Source: Stenotrophomonas bentonitica
Lineage (GTDB): Bacteria; Pseudomonadota; Gammaproteobacteria; Xanthomonadales; Xanthomonadaceae
Direction of reading: 5' to 3'
Assembly (NCBI RefSeq): GCF_013185915.1
Contig: NZ_JAAZUH010000001.1
Span: 248,001 to 312,000, forward strand
DNA length: 64,000 bases
The position numbers and the translations under genes are program-made. The notes below the pieces were generated by a model that was not told the DNA's origin, did no database searches, and saw only the letters and a program-made list of their open reading frames with translations. Positions within the stretch are counted from its first letter, which is position 1; each line of letters opens with the position of its first letter. This document shows, one piece after another, positions 7,662 through 16,930 of the stretch.

Positions 7662-8660
7662 ATGAGTGGCGAGATGTCCGCAGCGTTTCATATGGCCGAT
7701 GTGCGCGACAAGCGCGTTACCCGGCGGCGCGCCGTCGCCGTGGGCGAACTGCTGGCCGGGCCGGTGGCCTACCCGTTGATCGTCGAGCGCCGCCTGCCCA
7801 AGGGCGATGCGCTGGTGATGGCTGAAGTGGCCGGGCTGCAGGGCGCGAAGATGGCCTCGGCGCTGATGCCGCTGTGCCACCCGCTGCCGCTGGAACTGGT
7901 GCGCGTGCACTGCGCGCCGGTGCCGGAGCGGCAGGCGATCCGGGTCTGGTGCGAATGCGCCAGCGAAGCGCGCACCGGGGTGGAGATGGAAGCACTGGCG
8001 GGCGTGAACGCCGCACTGCTGACCCTGTACGACCTGAGCAAGCCGGTGGAGCCGGCGCTGGAGATCGGCGCGGTGCGGCTGCTGTTCAAGGAAGGCGGCA
8101 AGCGCGGGCTGTGGATCCACCCCAAGGGCATGGACGACGCCGAGCGTGAGCGTTACCAGCCGCGTCCGCCGCGCCAGCTGCAGGGTGTGTCGTGTGCGGT
8201 GATTACCTTGAGCGACCGTGCCAGCGATGGCACCTATGAGGACCGTTCCGGCCCGCGCCTGGTCGACGGGTTGCAGGCACTGGGCGGCCACGTGACCGTG
8301 GCCGAAGTGCTGCCGGATGGCGTGCAGCCGCTGGCGCGCCGGTTGCAGGCGCTGGAAATTTCCGGGGTGCGGCTGTGCCTGTGCACTGGCGGAACCGGGC
8401 TGGGTCCGCGCGACCTGACCCCGGAAGCATTGCTCTCGGTCGGCGGTCGCCGCGTGGATGGCCTGGCGCAGATGGTGCGCAGCCTGAGCGCGCAGCACAC
8501 CCCGCTGGCGTGGTTGAGCCGTGCCGAAGTGGTGCAGCTGGGCCAGATGCTGGTGTTCGCGCTGCCGGGCAGCCCGCGTGCGGCCACGCAGTGCCTCGAC
8601 ATCCTGGCGCCGGTGCTGGGCCATGCGCTGGCGATGGTCGACGGTGGAGATCACCGATGA
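7662..8660 (+). CDS. moaCB: bifunctional MoaC-MoaB fusion (cyclic pyranopterin monophosphate synthase / molybdopterin-binding domain)
   Basis: 332 residues with two domains. Residues 1 to about 165 are MoaC: FHMADVRDKRVTRR, AGLQGAKMASALMPLCHPLP and LYDLSKPVEPALEIG, the second step of precursor Z formation. Residues about 175-332 are MoaB/MogA-like: VITLSDRASDGTYEDRSGP, LCTGGTGLGPRDLTPEAL and LPGSPRAATQC, which bind or adenylylate molybdopterin. The linker is short (ERYQPRPPRQLQG). The start is ATG 7662 behind the GGAGGA that overlaps the end of moaA. Its stop overlaps the moeA start (ATGA). MoaCB fusions are known in some bacteria. Confidence 0.93.
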   Translation: MSGEMSAAFHMADVRDKRVTRRRAVAVGELLAGPVAYPLIVERRLPKGDALVMAEVAGLQGAKMASALMPLCHPLPLELVRVHCAPVPERQAIRVWCECASEARTGVEMEALAGVNAALLTLYDLSKPVEPALEIGAVRLLFKEGGKRGLWIHPKGMDDAERERYQPRPPRQLQGVSCAVITLSDRASDGTYEDRSGPRLVDGLQALGGHVTVAEVLPDGVQPLARRLQALEISGVRLCLCTGGTGLGPRDLTPEALLSVGGRRVDGLAQMVRSLSAQHTPLAWLSRAEVVQLGQMLVFALPGSPRAATQCLDILAPVLGHALAMVDGGDHR

Positions 8661-9916
8661 TCGAGTACGCCGACGCGCTGCAACGCATGCTGGCCTGCGC
8701 CACCGCGCTGCCGGTCGAAACCGTGCCGCTTGAACAGGCCGCCGGGCGCGTGCTGGCGCGCGAAGTGAGCAGTCCGCAGTGCCTGCCGCCGTTCGACAAT
8801 TCGGCGATGGACGGCTTCGCGCTGCGCTGTAACGGCGCGCCGATGGCCGCCGGTACCGAGCTGGAGGTGCAGGGCTGGCTAGCGGCCGGTGACGCCGCCA
8901 GCGAAGGCGGGCAGGGCGCCTGGGAAATCATGACCGGTGCGCGCATGCCGGACGGACTGGACAGCGTGATTCCGGTCGAACAGGTGCGCATCGTGGCCTC
9001 GAGCGACGGGCGCCCGCAGCGGATCGAACTGCTGAAGGACGTGACGCCGGGCCAGCACGTGCGCCTGCGTGGGCAGGACGTGCAGACCGGTGAAGTCCTG
9101 CTGGAAGCGGGCAGCACGCTGGCGTTGAACGCCTGCACCCTGCTGCACGCCACCGGCGTGGGCGAGGTGGAGGTGCGTGCGCAGCCTCGCGTTGCGGTGA
9201 TCGCCACGGGCAAGGAGCTGGTCAGCGATGCAGCGCAGGCGCTGGAGGTCGGGCAGATCCGTGACAGCAACCGGCCGTACCTGGTCGGTCGGCTGCAGGC
9301 CGCCGGTGCCGCCGTGGTCTGGCAGGGCGTGGTCGGCGACGATGTGGACGCGTTCAATGCGGCGCTGCAAAGCGCGCTGGACGCCGGGGCGCAGCTGGTG
9401 CTCAGCACCGGCGCGGTATCGCAGGGGCGCTACGACTTCATTCCCGAGGCGCTGCGCGCGCGTGGGGCGACCATTCATTTCCACAAGGTGGCGATCCGCC
9501 CGGGCAAGCCGCTGCTGTTCGCGCGGTTGCCGGACGGCGCGCTGTATTTCGGGCTGCCGGGCAACCCGGTGTCCGCTGCTGTCGGCCAGCGCTTCTTCGT
9601 GGAGCCGGTGCTGCGCCGGCTGCTCGGTATGCCGGCTGAAACCACGCTGCAGCTGCCGTTGCGCGCCGATGTACGCAAGCCGCCCGGGCTGCGCTTCCAT
9701 GCGCGTGCGCGGGTCGAGCTGGGGGCGGACGGGCAGCTGTCGGCACGGGTGCTGGCCGGGCAGGAATCCTTCCGGTTGATGTCCATGCTGCAGGCCAATG
9801 CCTGGGTGGTGCTGGACATCAATGATGACGAGATCGCGCGGGCGGGTACGCCGGTGCAGGTACAGGGTTGGGGGCACCGCGATCCGGTGCGCCTGGCCGC
9901 GATGGAGGTGTCATGA
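8657..9916 (+). CDS. moeA: molybdopterin molybdenumtransferase
   Basis: Inserts molybdate into adenylylated molybdopterin. It has 419 residues and the usual MoeA domain order. Visible motifs are the N-terminal CLPPFDNSAMDGFAL, the IMTGARMPDGLDSVIPVEQ region, VIATGKEL in the MogA-like domain, and a C-terminal KPLLFA...GLPGNPVSA. The motif commonly SGGVSVGDYD is here STGAVSQGRYDF, a variant in the substrate-binding loop. It overlaps moaCB by four bases (ATGA), indicating translational coupling. Confidence 0.94.
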   Translation: MIEYADALQRMLACATALPVETVPLEQAAGRVLAREVSSPQCLPPFDNSAMDGFALRCNGAPMAAGTELEVQGWLAAGDAASEGGQGAWEIMTGARMPDGLDSVIPVEQVRIVASSDGRPQRIELLKDVTPGQHVRLRGQDVQTGEVLLEAGSTLALNACTLLHATGVGEVEVRAQPRVAVIATGKELVSDAAQALEVGQIRDSNRPYLVGRLQAAGAAVVWQGVVGDDVDAFNAALQSALDAGAQLVLSTGAVSQGRYDFIPEALRARGATIHFHKVAIRPGKPLLFARLPDGALYFGLPGNPVSAAVGQRFFVEPVLRRLLGMPAETTLQLPLRADVRKPPGLRFHARARVELGADGQLSARVLAGQESFRLMSMLQANAWVVLDINDDEIARAGTPVQVQGWGHRDPVRLAAMEVS

Positions 9917-10173
9917 ACATGATCCAGGTACAGCTGTTTGGTGCGTTCTCCGAGCTGGTGCCCGAGCGGGTGCTGGAGGTGGAGGTGGACGGCGATTCGG
10001 TCGCCGACCTGCGCAGGGCGCTGCACGAACAACTGACGCAGCGTTGGCCTTCGTTTCGCAGTGGGCTGCTGGCCTATTCGGCGTTTGCCGATGAGCAGCG
10101 GGTGCTGCGCGACAGCGAACCGCTGCCAGGCGACGGGCGGGTGGCGGTGCTGCCGCCGGTGAGCGGGGGATGA
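9913..10173 (+). CDS. moaD: molybdopterin synthase sulfur-carrier subunit
   Basis: An 86-residue ubiquitin-fold protein ending SGG. Its C-terminal glycine would be adenylylated and thiocarboxylated to supply sulfur for molybdopterin. The stretch VQLFGAFSELVPER and the terminal PPVSGG are typical. ATG 9913 overlaps the moeA stop, and its own stop overlaps the moaE start. No MoeB-like activating enzyme is present in the window, so that function must be encoded elsewhere. Confidence 0.92.
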   Translation: MNMIQVQLFGAFSELVPERVLEVEVDGDSVADLRRALHEQLTQRWPSFRSGLLAYSAFADEQRVLRDSEPLPGDGRVAVLPPVSGG

Positions 10174-10655
10174 GCATGCACGCGCGACAGCAATTGAAAG
10201 TGGTGGAGCGCAGCGACGCCGCGCTGGATCCGGTCGAGGCCATCGAGTTCGTCTCCGATCCCGGCTTCGGCGGCATCGACATCTTCATCGGCAAGGTCCG
10301 CGACCTCAACCACGGGCGGGCCGTGCAGGGCATCAGCTACGACCTGTTCGTGCCGCTGGTGCTGAACACGTTCCAGCAGCTCGCGGCCGAAGTGGAGGCC
10401 GAGTTCGGGCCGCGCCTGAAGCTGTATGTCGGGCATGCCAAGGGCCGGTTGGCGGTGGGCGAGGTCGCGGTGGTGGTTGCTGCCGGCAGCCCGCACCGCG
10501 ACGAGGCGTTCCGCGCCTGCCGGGCCTTGATCGAGGCGGTCAAGCACCGTTCCCCGATCTGGAAACAGGAACACTACGAGGACGGCGACAGCGTGTGGAG
10601 CGAGGGGTGCTCGCTGTGCCATCCGGAACACGCGCATGAGCGCGCCACGCACTGA
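10170..10655 (+). CDS. moaE: molybdopterin synthase catalytic subunit
   Basis: A 161-residue protein that forms molybdopterin synthase with MoaD. It shows IFIGKVRDLNHGR, AAGSPHRDEAFRACRALIEAVK and the catalytic-lysine region SPIWKQEHYEDG. The common H-R-x-G-x-L motif is here GHAKGRLAVGE, and the LEYExY-type segment reads ISYDLF, so this is a somewhat divergent MoaE. The start ATG 10170 overlaps the moaD stop by four bases. The C-terminus is cysteine-containing (GCSLCHPEHAHE) and overlaps mobA by 20 bases. Confidence 0.92.
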   Translation: MSMHARQQLKVVERSDAALDPVEAIEFVSDPGFGGIDIFIGKVRDLNHGRAVQGISYDLFVPLVLNTFQQLAAEVEAEFGPRLKLYVGHAKGRLAVGEVAVVVAAGSPHRDEAFRACRALIEAVKHRSPIWKQEHYEDGDSVWSEGCSLCHPEHAHERATH

Positions 10656-11199
10656 CGCTGCGCTCGCCGGGATCGTACTGGCCGGCGGCCAGTCGCGGCG
10701 CATGGGCCGCGACAAGGCCATGCTGCCCTGGAAGGAAGGCAGCCTGCTGACGCACATGCGGGCGTTGCTGGGTGAGGCCGGTGCACATCGGGTGGTGGTG
10801 AGCGGGGCTTATCCTGACTTCGATGGCGTGGTGGATGTCATCCCGGGGCAAGGTCCGCTCGGCGGCCTGTACAGCGTGGTGCAGACCTTGCCCGACAGCA
10901 CTGCCTGGGTGGTGCCGGTTGACATGCCTCGCCTGGACGTGGCGCTGCTGCACCGGTTGCGCGATGCGCCGGCGGCGGCCTGCGCGATCTTTGCCGGACA
11001 GCCACTGCCGATGCGGCTGCGCATCGATGCGCGCACGCGTGCAACGCTCGCGAAGCTGCTGGCCGACGCGGACGGTCCGCGCTCGCTGCGCGTTCTGCAA
11101 CAGACGCTCGGTACGGTGGAACTGCCCGCGCTTGAGGACGCGGCTGGACGCCTCAGCAACTGCAATACCCCTGAACAGTTCAAGGAGCTGGTCGCATGA
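10636..11199 (+). CDS. mobA: molybdenum cofactor guanylyltransferase
   Basis: Adds GMP to Mo-molybdopterin to make the bis-MGD cofactor required by NarG. It has 187 residues with the nucleotidyltransferase signature LAGGQSRRMGRDKAMLPW at residues 15-32, a GPLGGLYSVVQ loop, and VPVDMPRLD holding the metal-binding aspartate. It ends NCNTPEQFKEL, a common MobA ending. Its start lies within the 3' end of moaE, and its stop overlaps the next gene. Confidence 0.94.
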   Translation: MSAPRTDAALAGIVLAGGQSRRMGRDKAMLPWKEGSLLTHMRALLGEAGAHRVVVSGAYPDFDGVVDVIPGQGPLGGLYSVVQTLPDSTAWVVPVDMPRLDVALLHRLRDAPAAACAIFAGQPLPMRLRIDARTRATLAKLLADADGPRSLRVLQQTLGTVELPALEDAAGRLSNCNTPEQFKELVA

Positions 11200-11564
11200 A
11201 AGTGCAGCTGCAGCACCAATCGGTACGCATCCGCCTGGACGAGGACGAGTTGGCCCGGTTGCTGGCGGGCGACACGCTGGGCAACCTGACCCGGTTCGGC
11301 ACTGCGCCGCCGTGGGCGCTGCTGGTCGCACTCGGCGAACAGGACGCGGCCGCACTGGTCTACGAAGGCAACACCCCGCGCATCCTGCTGCCGGAGGGGT
11401 TGATCCGCGCCTACAGCGACCGCCTGCCGTGCCGCGACGGCCTGTCCTTCGCGCTCGCGCACGGCCACGAATTGCTGAAACTCCAGTTCGACGTCGATGT
11501 CCGCGACAGCGTGCGCCAGCGCGGCGCGGTGCGACGCCGTACCCCGGAGGCCGCCCCGACTTGA
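11196..11564 (+). CDS. unknown protein at the end of the molybdenum-cofactor operon
   Basis: 122 residues, soluble, no recognised domain. It has an N-terminal VQLQHQSVRIRLDEDELARLL stretch and a basic tail. The four-base overlap with mobA makes co-translation likely. It could assist cofactor synthesis or insertion, but this rests on position only. I recall similar small proteins in xanthomonads without a known function. Confidence 0.75.
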   Translation: MKVQLQHQSVRIRLDEDELARLLAGDTLGNLTRFGTAPPWALLVALGEQDAAALVYEGNTPRILLPEGLIRAYSDRLPCRDGLSFALAHGHELLKLQFDVDVRDSVRQRGAVRRRTPEAAPT

Positions 11565-11599
11565 TCTATGTCAGGTGAGGTGGGATCGGGGCGGGGCGA

Positions 11600-11613
11600 T
11601 TGATTTCGATCAA
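11600..11613 (+). promoter_or_regulatory. perfect FNR/ANR box upstream of narK
   Basis: TTGATTTCGATCAA is an exact match to the FNR/ANR consensus TTGAT-N4-ATCAA. It lies about 92 bases before the narK start. A weaker half-match, TTGATCTATGTCAG, is at 11561-11574 across the end of the preceding gene. This predicts anaerobic activation of narK-narGHJI by the FNR-type regulator at 23293. Confidence 0.85.
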
Positions 11614-11704
11614 CCCGTCTACGACGTCCGACCGGTCAAATGGTCGCATGACCCCGAACCCGCACACACAACGCCCGTCGTCACTCCACAGCCAGGAGCC
11701 CTGC

Positions 11705-13117
11705 ATGACAGCCGGTAGCGAAGTGGTACACAACCGAAAGGACAGTCGCGTGATCAGCGACTGGCAACCCGAAGATCCCGCCTACTGGGCGGCGACAGGC
11801 CATCGGGTGGCCACGCGCAACCTGGTGATCTCGGTGCCGGCACTGCTGCTGGCGTTCGCGGTGTGGATGCTGTTCTCCGCCGTGTCGATCAGCCTGCCGA
11901 AGATCGGGTTCAGCTTCAGCACCGACCAGCTGTTCTGGCTGGTGGCGCTGCCCAGCCTGTCCGGCGCGACCCTGCGCATCTTCTACTCGTTCGTGATTCC
12001 GCTGGTGGGCGGGCGGCGTTGGACCGCGCTGTCCACCGCCTCGCTGCTGCTGCCCACGCTGTGGCTGGGCTACGCGGTGCAAAACCCGAACACGCCCTAC
12101 TGGGTGTTCGTGGCCATCGCGATCCTGTGCGGCTTCGGCGGGGCCAACTTCTCGTCGTCGATGTCCAACATTTCGTTCTTCTACCCCAAGCAGCGCCAGG
12201 GTTTCGCGCTGGGCATGAATGCCGGGCTGGGCAACGTGGGCGTTTCGGTGGCGCAGCTGGTGATTCCGCTGGTGATCAGCGTTGGCGTGTTCGGTGCGCT
12301 GGGCGGGGCGCCGCAGCCGGCGGCCGACGGCGGTGCGCCGCTGTTTCTGCAGAACGCCGGGTTCATCTGGGTACCGGCCATCGCCGTGGTGGCAGTGGCG
12401 GCGTGGTTCGGCATGAACGACCTGACCACCTCGCGTTCTTCGTTCGCCGAACAGGCGGTGATCTTCCGGCGCAAGCACAACTGGCTGATGTGCTGGCTGT
12501 ACATCGGCACGTTCGGTTCGTACATCGGCTTCTCGGCCGGGTTCCCGATGCTGGTCAAGAGCCAGTTCCCGGCGGTCAACCCGATGACCTACGCCTTCAT
12601 CGGCCCGCTGCTGGGCGCGCTGATGCGCTCGGTGGGCGGCAGCATGGCCGACCGCTGGGGCGGTGCGCGGCTGACCTTCTGGGTGTTCGCGCTGATGATC
12701 GCCGCGGTGGCCGGGGTGCTGCACTTCCTGCCGCAGGACGGGCAGGGCGGCAACTTCTACGGCTTCCTGGTTTCGTTCATGGCGCTGTTCGTGCTCAGCG
12801 GCATCGGCAACGGCACCACCTTCCGGATGATCCCGGTGATCTTCCGCACCCTGCATGAGCGGTTGTCCGCCACCGCCGATGCGGCCGGCAAGAAGGCCGC
12901 CGCGCACCAGGCCAGCATCGAATCGGCCGCGGTGGTCGGCTTCTCCGGCGCCATTGGTGCCTATGGCGGCTTCTTCATTCCCAAGAGCTACGGCACCTCG
13001 ATCAGCCTGACCGGGGGTCCGAGCCTGGCCCTGTATGGATTCATTGCCTTCTACGTTACCTGCCTGGCCGTGACCTGGTGGTGGTACTACCGGCGCGGCG
13101 CTGAAACGCCCTGCTGA
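11705..13117 (+). CDS. narK: nitrate/nitrite transporter (NarK family, MFS)
   Basis: A 470-residue inner-membrane protein with about 12 membrane segments. NNP-family features include GGANFSSSMSNISFFYPKQ with GMNAGLGNVG, and a second GAIGAYGGFF motif. The long middle loop (GGAPQPAADGG) and RMIPVIF are typical of the NarK2-like, nitrite-exporting type. ATG 11705 follows CAGGAG. It precedes narG by 69 bases and probably leads the nar operon behind the FNR box at 11600. Confidence 0.93.
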   Translation: MTAGSEVVHNRKDSRVISDWQPEDPAYWAATGHRVATRNLVISVPALLLAFAVWMLFSAVSISLPKIGFSFSTDQLFWLVALPSLSGATLRIFYSFVIPLVGGRRWTALSTASLLLPTLWLGYAVQNPNTPYWVFVAIAILCGFGGANFSSSMSNISFFYPKQRQGFALGMNAGLGNVGVSVAQLVIPLVISVGVFGALGGAPQPAADGGAPLFLQNAGFIWVPAIAVVAVAAWFGMNDLTTSRSSFAEQAVIFRRKHNWLMCWLYIGTFGSYIGFSAGFPMLVKSQFPAVNPMTYAFIGPLLGALMRSVGGSMADRWGGARLTFWVFALMIAAVAGVLHFLPQDGQGGNFYGFLVSFMALFVLSGIGNGTTFRMIPVIFRTLHERLSATADAAGKKAAAHQASIESAAVVGFSGAIGAYGGFFIPKSYGTSISLTGGPSLALYGFIAFYVTCLAVTWWWYYRRGAETPC

Positions 13118-13186
13118 AAACCTCCGCACCGCAGCCACTGCTTTACCCAGCCACGATGCCAAAGAATATGCCGAGGGAGATTCACC

Positions 13187-16100
13187 ATGAGTTACTTTCT
13201 TGATCGCCTGCAGTTCTTCAAGCGGGACGCCCAGCCATTTGCCGACGGCCATGGCTTCACCAAGACCGAAAGCCGCGAGTGGGAGAACAGCTACCGCTCG
13301 CGCTGGCAGTACGACAAGATCGTGCGCTCCACCCACGGCGTGAACTGCACCGGCTCATGCAGCTGGAAGATCTACGTGAAGAACGGGCTGGTCACCTGGG
13401 AAACCCAGCAGACCGACTATCCGCGTACCCGACCGGACCTGCCCAACCATGAACCGCGTGGCTGCCCGCGTGGCGCCAGCTACTCCTGGTACCTGTACAG
13501 CGCCAACCGGCTGAAGTACCCGCTGATCCGTGGCGCGCTTGTGCGGTTGTGGCGCGAGGCGCGGAAGACCTTGAGCCCGGTGGATGCCTGGGCCAGCATC
13601 GTGGAAGACCCGGCCAAGGCTCGCGAATACAAGACCCGGCGTGGCATGGGCGGCTTCGTGCGGCTGCAGTGGGACGAGGCCAACGAGATCATCGCCGCCT
13701 CCAACCTGTACACGGTGAAGCAGTACGGTCCAGACCGGGTGGTGGGCTTCTCGCCGATCCCGGCGATGTCGATGGTGTCCTACGCCGCCGGTGCGCGCTA
13801 TCTCTCGCTGCTCGGCGGCGCCTGCCTCTCGTTCTACGACTGGTACTGCGACCTGCCGCCGGCCTCGCCGCAGGTGTGGGGCGAGCAGACCGACGTGCCC
13901 GAATCGGCCGACTGGTACAACAGCCGCTACATCATCGCCTGGGGCTCGAACGTGCCGCAGACGCGCACGCCCGACGCGCACTTCTTCACCGAGGCGCGCT
14001 ACAACGGCACCAAGACCGTGGCGATCTGCCCGGACTATTCGGAGCTGTCCAAGCTCACTGACCACTGGCTGCACCCCAAGCAGGGCACCGACGCGGCCCT
14101 GGCGTTCGCGTTCGGCCATGTGATCCTGCGCGAGTTCCATGTGGACAAGCCGTCGCAGTACTTCCAGGACTATTGCCGCCAGTACTCGGACATGCCGATG
14201 CTGGTGCGGCTGGAGCGCCGCGAGGACGGCCGGCTGGTGCCAGGCCGCTTCCTGCGTGCCAGCGACCTGGGCGGGCTGGGCGAGGCCAACAACCCGGAAT
14301 GGAAGGTGCTGGCCATTGATGAAGCCAGCAACGCGATCACCATTCCGAACGGCTCGGTGGGTTTCCGCTGGGGCGAGCAGGGCAAGTGGAACATCGAGGA
14401 GAAGGCCAGCGACGGCTCGGCGACCCGCCTGCGGCTGAGCCTGGCCGGTGACCACGACGCGATCGAAGCGGTGAGCTTCCCGTACTTCGGTGGGGTGGAG
14501 AACGAACGCTGGACCGCCGCGCCGGTGGACGAGGTACTGGAGCGCAACATTCCGGTCCGGCGCATGGCGCTGGAAGATGACGGCGAGGCGCTGGTGGCGA
14601 CCGTGTACGACCTGCTGCTTGCGCAGTACGGCGTGGATCGGGGCTTCGGTGGCGCCAACGTGGCCACCTCGTATGACCAGGATGTGCCGGGGACACCGGC
14701 CTGGCAGGAACGGATCACCGGGGTGCCGCGCGCGGACGTGGTCGAGATCGCCCGCGAGTTCGCGCGCACCGCCGACAAGACCCGTGGCCGCAGCATGATC
14801 ATCGTCGGCGCCGGCATGAACCACTGGTTCCACAACGACATGAACTACCGCGGCCTGATCAACATGCTGGTCATGTGCGGCTGCGTGGGCCAGACCGGGG
14901 GTGGCTGGGCGCATTACGTGGGCCAGGAAAAGCTGCGCCCGCAGACCGGCTGGCAGCCGCTGGCGTTCGGGCTGGACTGGAGCCGCCCGCCGCGCCACAT
15001 GAACGGCACCTCGTTCTTCTATTTCAACACCGGGCAATGGCGCTACGAAAAGCTGCAGGTGAACGAACTGCTGTCGCCGCTGGCCGACGCCTCGAAGTAC
15101 AGCGGCAGCCTGGCCGACCTCAACCTGCGCGCGGTGCGCATGGGCTGGCTGCCGTGCACGCCGCAGCTGGACCGCAACCCGCTGCAGCTGACCCGCGAAG
15201 CCGAACAGGCCGGCGTGGCACCGGCCGACTACGCGCTGGGCAAGTTCAAGGACCACAGCCTGGACTTCGCCTTCGCCGACCCGGACGCGCGCCAGAACCA
15301 CCCGCGCATGATGTTCATCTGGCGCTCGAACCTGCTCGGTTCGTCCGGCAAGGGCCACGAGTACATGCTGCGGCATCTGCTGGGCACCAAGCACGGCCTG
15401 CAGGGCAAGGACCTGGGCGAGGCCGGGGCGATCAAGCCGGAGGAAGTGAAGTGGCGCGACGAAGCGCCGGAAGGCAAGCTGGACCTGCTGGTCACGCTCG
15501 ACTTCCGCATGTGCACCACCGCGCTGTACTCGGACATCGTGCTGCCGACCGCCACCTGGTACGAGAAGGACGACCTCAACACCTCGGACATGCACCCGTT
15601 CATCCACCCGCTGTCCAAGGCGGTGGATCCGGCGTGGGAATCGCGCAGCGACTGGGAAATCTTCAAGGGCGTGGCGCGCACGCTGAGCGACATGGCCCCG
15701 GGCGTGCTCGGGGTTGAAAAGGACCTGGTGCTGGTGCCGACCCTGCACGACACCCCCAATGAACTGGCGATGCCGTTCGGGGTCTCGGACTGGAAGAAGG
15801 GCGAGTGCGAGGCCATTCCAGGCAAGACCATGCCGTCGATGGTGGTGGTCGAGCGCGATTACCCGAACCTGTACCGCAAGTTCACCTCGCTGGGCCCGCT
15901 GCTGGACAAGCTGGGCAACGGTGGCAAGGGCATGAGCTGGGATACCCGCGACGAAGTGGACTTCCTGGGCAAGCTCAACCATACCGTACACGAGGAGGGC
16001 ATCAGCAAGGGGCGGCCGGCGATTTCCTCGGCCATCGACGCCTGCGAAGTGATCCTGCACCTGGCCCCGGAAACCAACGGCCACGTGGCGGTGAAGGCCT

Positions 16101-16930
16101 GGGAATCGCTGGGTACCTTCACCGGGCGCGAGCATACCCACCTGGCCGAGGGCAAGGAACACGAGGCGATCCGCTTCCGTGACATCCAGGCGCAGCCGCG
16201 CAAGATCATCTCCTCGCCGATCTGGTCCGGGCTGGAAGACGACCATGTGAGCTACAACGCCGGCTACACCAATGTGCACGAGCTGATTCCCTGGCGCACG
16301 GTCACCGGCCGCCAGCAGTTCTACCAGGACCACGAGTGGATGATCGACTTCGGCGAGGCCTTCATGGGCTACCGACCGCCGATCAACACGCGCACGGTGG
16401 AACCGCTGTTGAACCAGCGCGGCAACGGCAACAAGGAGCTGGTGCTGAACTGGATCACCCCGCACCAGAAGTGGGGCATCCACAGCACCTACAGCGACAA
16501 CCTGATCATGCAGACGCTGTCGCGTGGTGGTCCGATCGTGTGGATCAGCGAGGACGACGCGCGCGAAGGCGGGATTGTCGACAACGACTGGATCGAGCTG
16601 TTCAACGTCAACGGCGCGATCGCGGCACGTGCGGTGGTCAGCCAGCGCGTGAAGCCCGGCATGGCGATGATGTACCACGCCCAGGAACGGATCATCAACG
16701 TGCCGGGTTCGGAGATCACCGGCACCCGCGGCGGCATCCACAACTCGGTAACCCGCATCGTGCTCAAGCCCACCCACATGATCGGCGGCTACGCGCAGCT
16801 GTCCTACGGGTTCAACTACTACGGCACCTGCGGCACCAACCGCGATGAATTCGTGATCGTGCGCAAGATGAAGAAGATCGATTGGTTGGACGGCGAAGCC
16901 GAGCCTACCGAACAGCAGGAGGTCGCATAA
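13187..16930 (+). CDS. narG: respiratory nitrate reductase alpha subunit
   Basis: The catalytic molybdenum subunit of the membrane-bound nitrate reductase, 1247 residues, the normal length. It carries the unusual FS0 cluster ligands His50, Cys54, Cys58 and Cys93 (HGVNCTGSC and RGCPRG). The molybdenum ligand is expected to be the aspartate in SFYDWYCDLP near residue 222. There is no twin-arginine Tat signal, so it faces the cytoplasm as in other NarG proteins. ATG 13187 follows GAGGGAGA. The stop overlaps narH by one base (TAATG). Confidence 0.98.
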   Translation: MSYFLDRLQFFKRDAQPFADGHGFTKTESREWENSYRSRWQYDKIVRSTHGVNCTGSCSWKIYVKNGLVTWETQQTDYPRTRPDLPNHEPRGCPRGASYSWYLYSANRLKYPLIRGALVRLWREARKTLSPVDAWASIVEDPAKAREYKTRRGMGGFVRLQWDEANEIIAASNLYTVKQYGPDRVVGFSPIPAMSMVSYAAGARYLSLLGGACLSFYDWYCDLPPASPQVWGEQTDVPESADWYNSRYIIAWGSNVPQTRTPDAHFFTEARYNGTKTVAICPDYSELSKLTDHWLHPKQGTDAALAFAFGHVILREFHVDKPSQYFQDYCRQYSDMPMLVRLERREDGRLVPGRFLRASDLGGLGEANNPEWKVLAIDEASNAITIPNGSVGFRWGEQGKWNIEEKASDGSATRLRLSLAGDHDAIEAVSFPYFGGVENERWTAAPVDEVLERNIPVRRMALEDDGEALVATVYDLLLAQYGVDRGFGGANVATSYDQDVPGTPAWQERITGVPRADVVEIAREFARTADKTRGRSMIIVGAGMNHWFHNDMNYRGLINMLVMCGCVGQTGGGWAHYVGQEKLRPQTGWQPLAFGLDWSRPPRHMNGTSFFYFNTGQWRYEKLQVNELLSPLADASKYSGSLADLNLRAVRMGWLPCTPQLDRNPLQLTREAEQAGVAPADYALGKFKDHSLDFAFADPDARQNHPRMMFIWRSNLLGSSGKGHEYMLRHLLGTKHGLQGKDLGEAGAIKPEEVKWRDEAPEGKLDLLVTLDFRMCTTALYSDIVLPTATWYEKDDLNTSDMHPFIHPLSKAVDPAWESRSDWEIFKGVARTLSDMAPGVLGVEKDLVLVPTLHDTPNELAMPFGVSDWKKGECEAIPGKTMPSMVVVERDYPNLYRKFTSLGPLLDKLGNGGKGMSWDTRDEVDFLGKLNHTVHEEGISKGRPAISSAIDACEVILHLAPETNGHVAVKAWESLGTFTGREHTHLAEGKEHEAIRFRDIQAQPRKIISSPIWSGLEDDHVSYNAGYTNVHELIPWRTVTGRQQFYQDHEWMIDFGEAFMGYRPPINTRTVEPLLNQRGNGNKELVLNWITPHQKWGIHSTYSDNLIMQTLSRGGPIVWISEDDAREGGIVDNDWIELFNVNGAIAARAVVSQRVKPGMAMMYHAQERIINVPGSEITGTRGGIHNSVTRIVLKPTHMIGGYAQLSYGFNYYGTCGTNRDEFVIVRKMKKIDWLDGEAEPTEQQEVA

